The position numbers and the translations under genes are program-made. A stretch of 7,874 nucleotides of DNA, taken from Betaproteobacteria bacterium (GTDB taxonomy: Bacteria > Pseudomonadota > Gammaproteobacteria > Burkholderiales > Usitatibacteraceae). Position 1 is the stretch's first letter; every line of letters starts with the position of its first letter. This document shows, one piece after another, positions 4,633 to 7,874 of this stretch. A model generated the notes under the pieces. It saw nothing but the letters and a program-made list of their open reading frames with translations. It ran no database searches and was not told the origin of the DNA. Location of the stretch: contig JANYFH010000162.1 of NCBI GenBank assembly GCA_025362705.1, positions 1 through 7,874 on the forward strand, written 5' to 3'.

Positions 4633-7479
4633 ATGGGCAAGTCCCTCATCATCGCCGAGAAACCCTCCGTCGCAAATGACATCGCCAAGGCATTGGGCGG
4701 GTTTACCAAACAAAAAGATTTCTTCGAAAGCGACGAATACGTGCTGTCATCTGCCGTGGGTCATTTGGTCGAAATCGGCATGCCCGAAGAGGAAGAAGTC
4801 AAACGCGGCAAATGGACTTTTGCGCATCTACCGGCGATTCCGACGTATTTCCAGCTTAAGCCGATTGAAAAAACTGAAGATCGACTGAAGGGTCTGCAAC
4901 GATTGCTCAAACGCAAGGATGTAGATTCGCTTATCAATGCTTGCGATGCGGGACGTGAGGGAGAACTGATTTTCCGCTACATCGTGCAGTACGCAAAGGC
5001 AAAACAGCCCATCAAACGTCTGTGGCTGCAATCGATGACACCTGCCTCGATCCGCGCGGGCTTCAAAGATCTGCTACCCGACGAAGCTAAATTAGGCCTG
5101 GCTGATGCAGCAGTATGCCGCAGCGAATCGGATTGGCTGGTCGGCATCAATGGTACGCGTGCGATGACTGCGTTCAACTCCAAATCCGGTGGATTTCAAT
5201 TGACCACAGTTGGTCGCGTACAAACGCCGACGCTCGCGATCATGGTGGAGCGCGAAGAACGCATCAAGGCGTTTCGTCCGCGCGATTATTGGGAAGTTCA
5301 TGGCAGCTTTTCTGCAGCAGGCGGTGACTATCCCGGTCGCTGGTTTGATGAAAAATTCAAAAAGTCGGATGACGATGAGCATCTGCGTGCCGAACGCCTC
5401 TGGGACGATAAGAAAGCCCGCGCAATCGTTACCAAATGCCTCGGGAAAATCGGTGTTGTTGAAGAAGAATCCAAACCAACCACACAGGCCTCGCCGCTGT
5501 TATTCGATTTGACCTCATTACAACGCGAGGCCAACTCGCGTTTTGGTTTCTCCGCTAAAACCACGCTGGGTCTGGCACAAGCGCTATACGAAAAACACAA
5601 AGTGCTGACTTACCCGCGTACCGATGCACGTGCGCTGCCGGAAGATTACATTGAGACCGTGAAAGAGACGCTGCAAGTTTTGAAGGAAGGCGAATACAAC
5701 GTTTTCGCCAAAAAAGTTCTCGACAGTGGCTGGGTAAAACCGAACAAGCGTATCTTTGACAACAGCAAGATTTCTGACCATTTCGCGATTATCCCGACCA
5801 CGCAAGCACCAAAATCCTTGAACGAAATCGAAGCAAAGCTTTACGATTTCGTCGTGAAGCGTTTTCTCGCCGTGTTTTATCCCTCGGCAGAATTCCTGCA
5901 AACCACGCGCATCACGCGCGTCGAATCCGAGGCTTTCAAATCCGAGGGCAAAGTGCTTATGAACGCGGGATGGCTCGCTGTTTATGGCCGGGACGTTGAC
6001 GATGAAACTGCTGCAACCAATCTGGCGCCCGTAAAGTCCGGCGAAAAGGTCAAGGCCGAAACAGTCGAGGTGAAAGCAAATACCACCAAGCCGCCAGCTC
6101 GTTATACGGAAGCAACGCTTCTGTCCGCGATGGAGGGCGCCGGCAAGGCGATTGACGATGAAGAGTTGCGTGCCGCGATTAAGGAAAAAGGACTCGGTAC
6201 GCCGGCGACACGCGCAGCAATTATCGAAGGCTTGTTGTACGAAAAATATTTACATCGCGAAGGCCGTGAGCTGATTCCAACCGCCAAAGCTGCGTCATTG
6301 ATGATTGCATTGCATGGCCTGGGTATTCCTGAATTGTATTCACCCGAACTCACTGCGGATTGGGAGAAAAAACTCGCGCTGATGGAAAAAGGTGAATTGA
6401 AGCGCGCAAAGTTCATGGCCGAAATTATCGATATGACCGAGCATATCGTCGGACAGGCCAAGAATTTCGAGCACGACACCATTCCAGGCGATTTTGGTGC
6501 AATCGCCGTCCCGTGTCCCAAATGCGGCGGCGAAGTACACGAGAACTACAAGAAATTTCAATGCGTGAAATGTGATTTCGGGTTTTGGAAAATTCTTGCC
6601 GGTCGACAGCTTGAAGCAGTTGAAGCCGAGACGCTGATCTCGAAACGCGATGTCGGCCCGCTCGATGGCTTTCGTAGCCGACTGGGCCGCGCGTTTTCGG
6701 CAAATCTGATTCTGAACAAAGACCTCGTCATCGAATTTTCATGGGGTGATGGTGCGGGCGACGATGCGGAGCCACCAGATTTTTCCGGCATGGAATCGCT
6801 CGGGCCGTGTCCGAAGTGCAAATCGAATGTGTATGAGATGCCAAATTCATACGCCTGCGAAAAATCCTTCGGTGCAGCCAAGACTTGCGACTTCCGGTCT
6901 GGTCGAACGATACTGAAACGGGCCATCGCACGCGAAGAAATGATGAAGCTGCTGGAAACCGGGAAGTCGCCGCTGCTGGAAAAATTCATCTCCAAGAAAG
7001 GTCGCCCCTTTTCTGCCTTCCTTGTGCGACAACCTGACGGCAAGATCGGCTTCGAATTTGAAGTGCGTGTACCGAAAGGTGGTAAAGGCGCCAAGAGCGG
7101 GCGGGCCGCGAGTTCCGGCGCATTGCGCGTACTTGGCAAGCATCCCGACGATGATCAGGAAATTGCTGTCTACGCGGGGCGCTACGGGCCCTATGTCAAA
7201 CACGGCAAAACCAACGCGACCATTCCCGACAAGGAAAAAGCCGGCTCCATTACGCTGGAAGAGGCGGTCGAATTGCTCGCTGAGAAATTTGGCGCACCGG
7301 TGAAAAAGGTTGCAAAAAAGACGGTAAAAAATGCCGTCAAAAAGACCGTAAAGAAGGTCGCGACGGAATCTGCGGAAGAAGTAGTGAAAGCGACAGCCCG
7401 CGAAACCAAAACCACACGGGCGGGTGCGAGGAAGACGGTCGCAACAGCGCCGGTCACGCGCCGAAAGAAAGCCGCCTGA
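4633..7479 (+). CDS. topB: DNA topoisomerase III, long form with zinc ribbons and basic tail
   Basis: A type IA topoisomerase that cuts and passes single strands, acting in decatenation and relaxation of negative supercoils. The 948-residue protein starts with a TOPRIM domain: SLIIAEKPS with E9, then ACDAGREGELI with D105, E109 and E111. The active-site tyrosine is Y327 in LTYPRTDAR. Family motifs VGRVQTPTL (193-201), SDHFAIIPT (381-389), and GLGTPATRA (520-528) follow. The DAGREGE and HFAIIPT forms point to TopB rather than TopA. The C-terminal part holds two zinc ribbons (C628, C631, C644, C647 and C726, C729, C742, C752), with Toprim_Crpt-like repeats around 665-705 and 785-808. A TopA-like stretch (AGRYGPYVKHGKTNATIP, 848-865) comes next, then a lysine/alanine tail from about 890. 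It is much longer than E. coli TopB (about 650 residues) because of this C-terminus. ATG 4633 is chosen because conserved MGKSLIIAEKPS begins there; an in-frame TTG at 4564 would add 23 unlike residues. Its Shine-Dalgarno sequence is weak. Confidence 0.93.
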   Translation: MGKSLIIAEKPSVANDIAKALGGFTKQKDFFESDEYVLSSAVGHLVEIGMPEEEEVKRGKWTFAHLPAIPTYFQLKPIEKTEDRLKGLQRLLKRKDVDSLINACDAGREGELIFRYIVQYAKAKQPIKRLWLQSMTPASIRAGFKDLLPDEAKLGLADAAVCRSESDWLVGINGTRAMTAFNSKSGGFQLTTVGRVQTPTLAIMVEREERIKAFRPRDYWEVHGSFSAAGGDYPGRWFDEKFKKSDDDEHLRAERLWDDKKARAIVTKCLGKIGVVEEESKPTTQASPLLFDLTSLQREANSRFGFSAKTTLGLAQALYEKHKVLTYPRTDARALPEDYIETVKETLQVLKEGEYNVFAKKVLDSGWVKPNKRIFDNSKISDHFAIIPTTQAPKSLNEIEAKLYDFVVKRFLAVFYPSAEFLQTTRITRVESEAFKSEGKVLMNAGWLAVYGRDVDDETAATNLAPVKSGEKVKAETVEVKANTTKPPARYTEATLLSAMEGAGKAIDDEELRAAIKEKGLGTPATRAAIIEGLLYEKYLHREGRELIPTAKAASLMIALHGLGIPELYSPELTADWEKKLALMEKGELKRAKFMAEIIDMTEHIVGQAKNFEHDTIPGDFGAIAVPCPKCGGEVHENYKKFQCVKCDFGFWKILAGRQLEAVEAETLISKRDVGPLDGFRSRLGRAFSANLILNKDLVIEFSWGDGAGDDAEPPDFSGMESLGPCPKCKSNVYEMPNSYACEKSFGAAKTCDFRSGRTILKRAIAREEMMKLLETGKSPLLEKFISKKGRPFSAFLVRQPDGKIGFEFEVRVPKGGKGAKSGRAASSGALRVLGKHPDDDQEIAVYAGRYGPYVKHGKTNATIPDKEKAGSITLEEAVELLAEKFGAPVKKVAKKTVKNAVKKTVKKVATESAEEVVKATARETKTTRAGARKTVATAPVTRRKKAA

Positions 7480-7514
7480 CCGTACATCCTGCGCGTGGCA
7501 AGCGTGGCGCGCGC

Positions 7515-7530
7515 GCAAGGGTGGCCTTGC
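7515..7530 (+). repeat. Short hairpin after topB, no T-tract
   Basis: GCAAGG (7515-7520) and CCTTGC (7525-7530) form a perfect 6-bp stem with a GTGG tetraloop 36 bp after the topB stop. Outer GCGT (7502-7505) and ACGC (7533-7536) could add a second stem across an internal loop. No T-run follows on the plus strand (AGACGCGG), nor an obvious one on the minus strand, so a Rho-independent terminator is doubtful. It may be a 3'-end stabilising or Rho-linked structure, or chance. Confidence 0.3.
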
Positions 7531-7597
7531 AGACGCGGTATGCTTGCGGTTCACGTCTCATTAACCGTCGGCGTCACTCAATTCGCGGCGCGTGATT

Positions 7598-7874
7598 ATG
7601 TGTAGCGGGTTCACCCTGAGCAGGTTTTCAATATTCACCGTCGAGCGTCCCTCACTGGACCAGTTCGTCCTGCTCTCGTTCATGTTGCACGTGCTGGTGA
7701 TTGTACTTTTCGGCGATACGGCGGGTGGTGGCGCGCGACGCGGTGAAAAATTGTGGGGCGCACTGACGGTGACAGTACAAGGTCTTCTGCCCGACCGCAA
7801 CGTCGGATTAAAGCTGGATCTGGGCGCAACGTTACTGCAACAGCAAACACTTGAGAAGCGGCCAGAACCTGCCT
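7598..7874 (+). CDS. TonB-family energy transducer, N-terminal part, cut by the window edge
   Basis: The frame is open from just after a TAA at 7562-7564 to the right edge, giving 92 codons from ATG 7598; a GTG at 7592 is an alternative start. Residues 1-22 are a cytosolic leader (with RPSLDQ at 17-22). A single transmembrane segment follows at about 23-38 (FVLLSFMLHVLVIVLF), then a glycine-rich turn and a periplasmic stretch starting to become Q/P/E-rich. The membrane segment carries S27 and H31 with SxxxH spacing, the signature of TonB, where the His and Ser contact ExbB-ExbD. This supports an inner-membrane TonB-like protein that transmits proton-motive force. The C-terminal TonB domain is outside the window, so the family call is an inference; a TolA-like or uncharacterised anchor protein is possible. 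No Shine-Dalgarno sequence or clear promoter is visible in the 118-bp gap after topB. Confidence 0.6.
   Translation, partial: MCSGFTLSRFSIFTVERPSLDQFVLLSFMLHVLVIVLFGDTAGGGARRGEKLWGALTVTVQGLLPDRNVGLKLDLGATLLQQQTLEKRPEPA

Noticed and set aside
7308..7345. Terminator-like hairpin on the minus strand inside the end of topB (GACGG and CCGTC arms followed by six T)
   Set aside because: The T-runs are the complement of lysine codons in the TopB tail and the stem is only 5 bp with a 9-nt loop; there is no leftward gene that needs a terminator here.
6847..7554. Minus-strand open frame of 235 codons opposite the end of topB, with a Phe/Arg-rich segment
   Set aside because: The Phe-rich repeats are the antisense of TopB lysine/glutamate codons; it has no start context or family motifs.
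7561..7800. Minus-strand open frame of 79 codons at the right end
   Set aside because: It lies opposite the TonB-like frame, which has a transmembrane helix with the SxxxH signature; the minus frame has no recognisable feature.

Overview
The window looks like chromosomal housekeeping DNA from a betaproteobacterium. The evidence is the gene order rsmB-fmt-def, divergent from LysM-dprA-topB, and protein sequences that read as betaproteobacterial. The topoisomerase III, with zinc ribbons and TopA-like C-terminal repeats, and the LysM protein between def and dprA are both typical of that class. I cannot place the order or genus from sequence reading alone. Base composition is moderate, with GC a little over one half by eye, and even across the window. 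I see no insertion sequence, prophage gene, tRNA, rRNA or CRISPR array.

Layout. The minus strand carries a leftward translation cluster: def (peptide deformylase, 1420-1977), fmt (Met-tRNA formyltransferase, 426-1355) and the N-terminal part of rsmB (16S rRNA m5C967 methyltransferase, 1-429, running off the left edge). fmt and rsmB overlap through a shared ATGA. A well-formed intrinsic terminator, oriented with def transcription, lies between def and fmt. A 180-bp divergent spacer (1978-2157) separates def from the plus-strand genes. These are a secreted LysM protein (2158-3342), dprA (3363-4460), a 172-bp gap with a candidate promoter, and a long topB (4633-7479). After another 118-bp gap comes the start of a TonB-family membrane protein (7598 to the right edge) with the SxxxH transmembrane signature.

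How the genes work together. Fmt formylates initiator Met-tRNA and Def removes the formyl group from nascent chains. RsmB methylates 16S rRNA near the P site. DprA loads RecA on incoming single-stranded DNA during natural transformation, and TopB decatenates or relaxes DNA. The LysM protein is probably periplasmic and binds peptidoglycan. The TonB-like protein would couple the inner-membrane proton gradient to the outer membrane.

I found no previously undescribed system. The points most worth a second look are the terminator inside the def-fmt pair, the absence of smg between dprA and topB, the lysine-rich tail of TopB, a dyad over the candidate def promoter, and the general lack of strong Shine-Dalgarno sequences.
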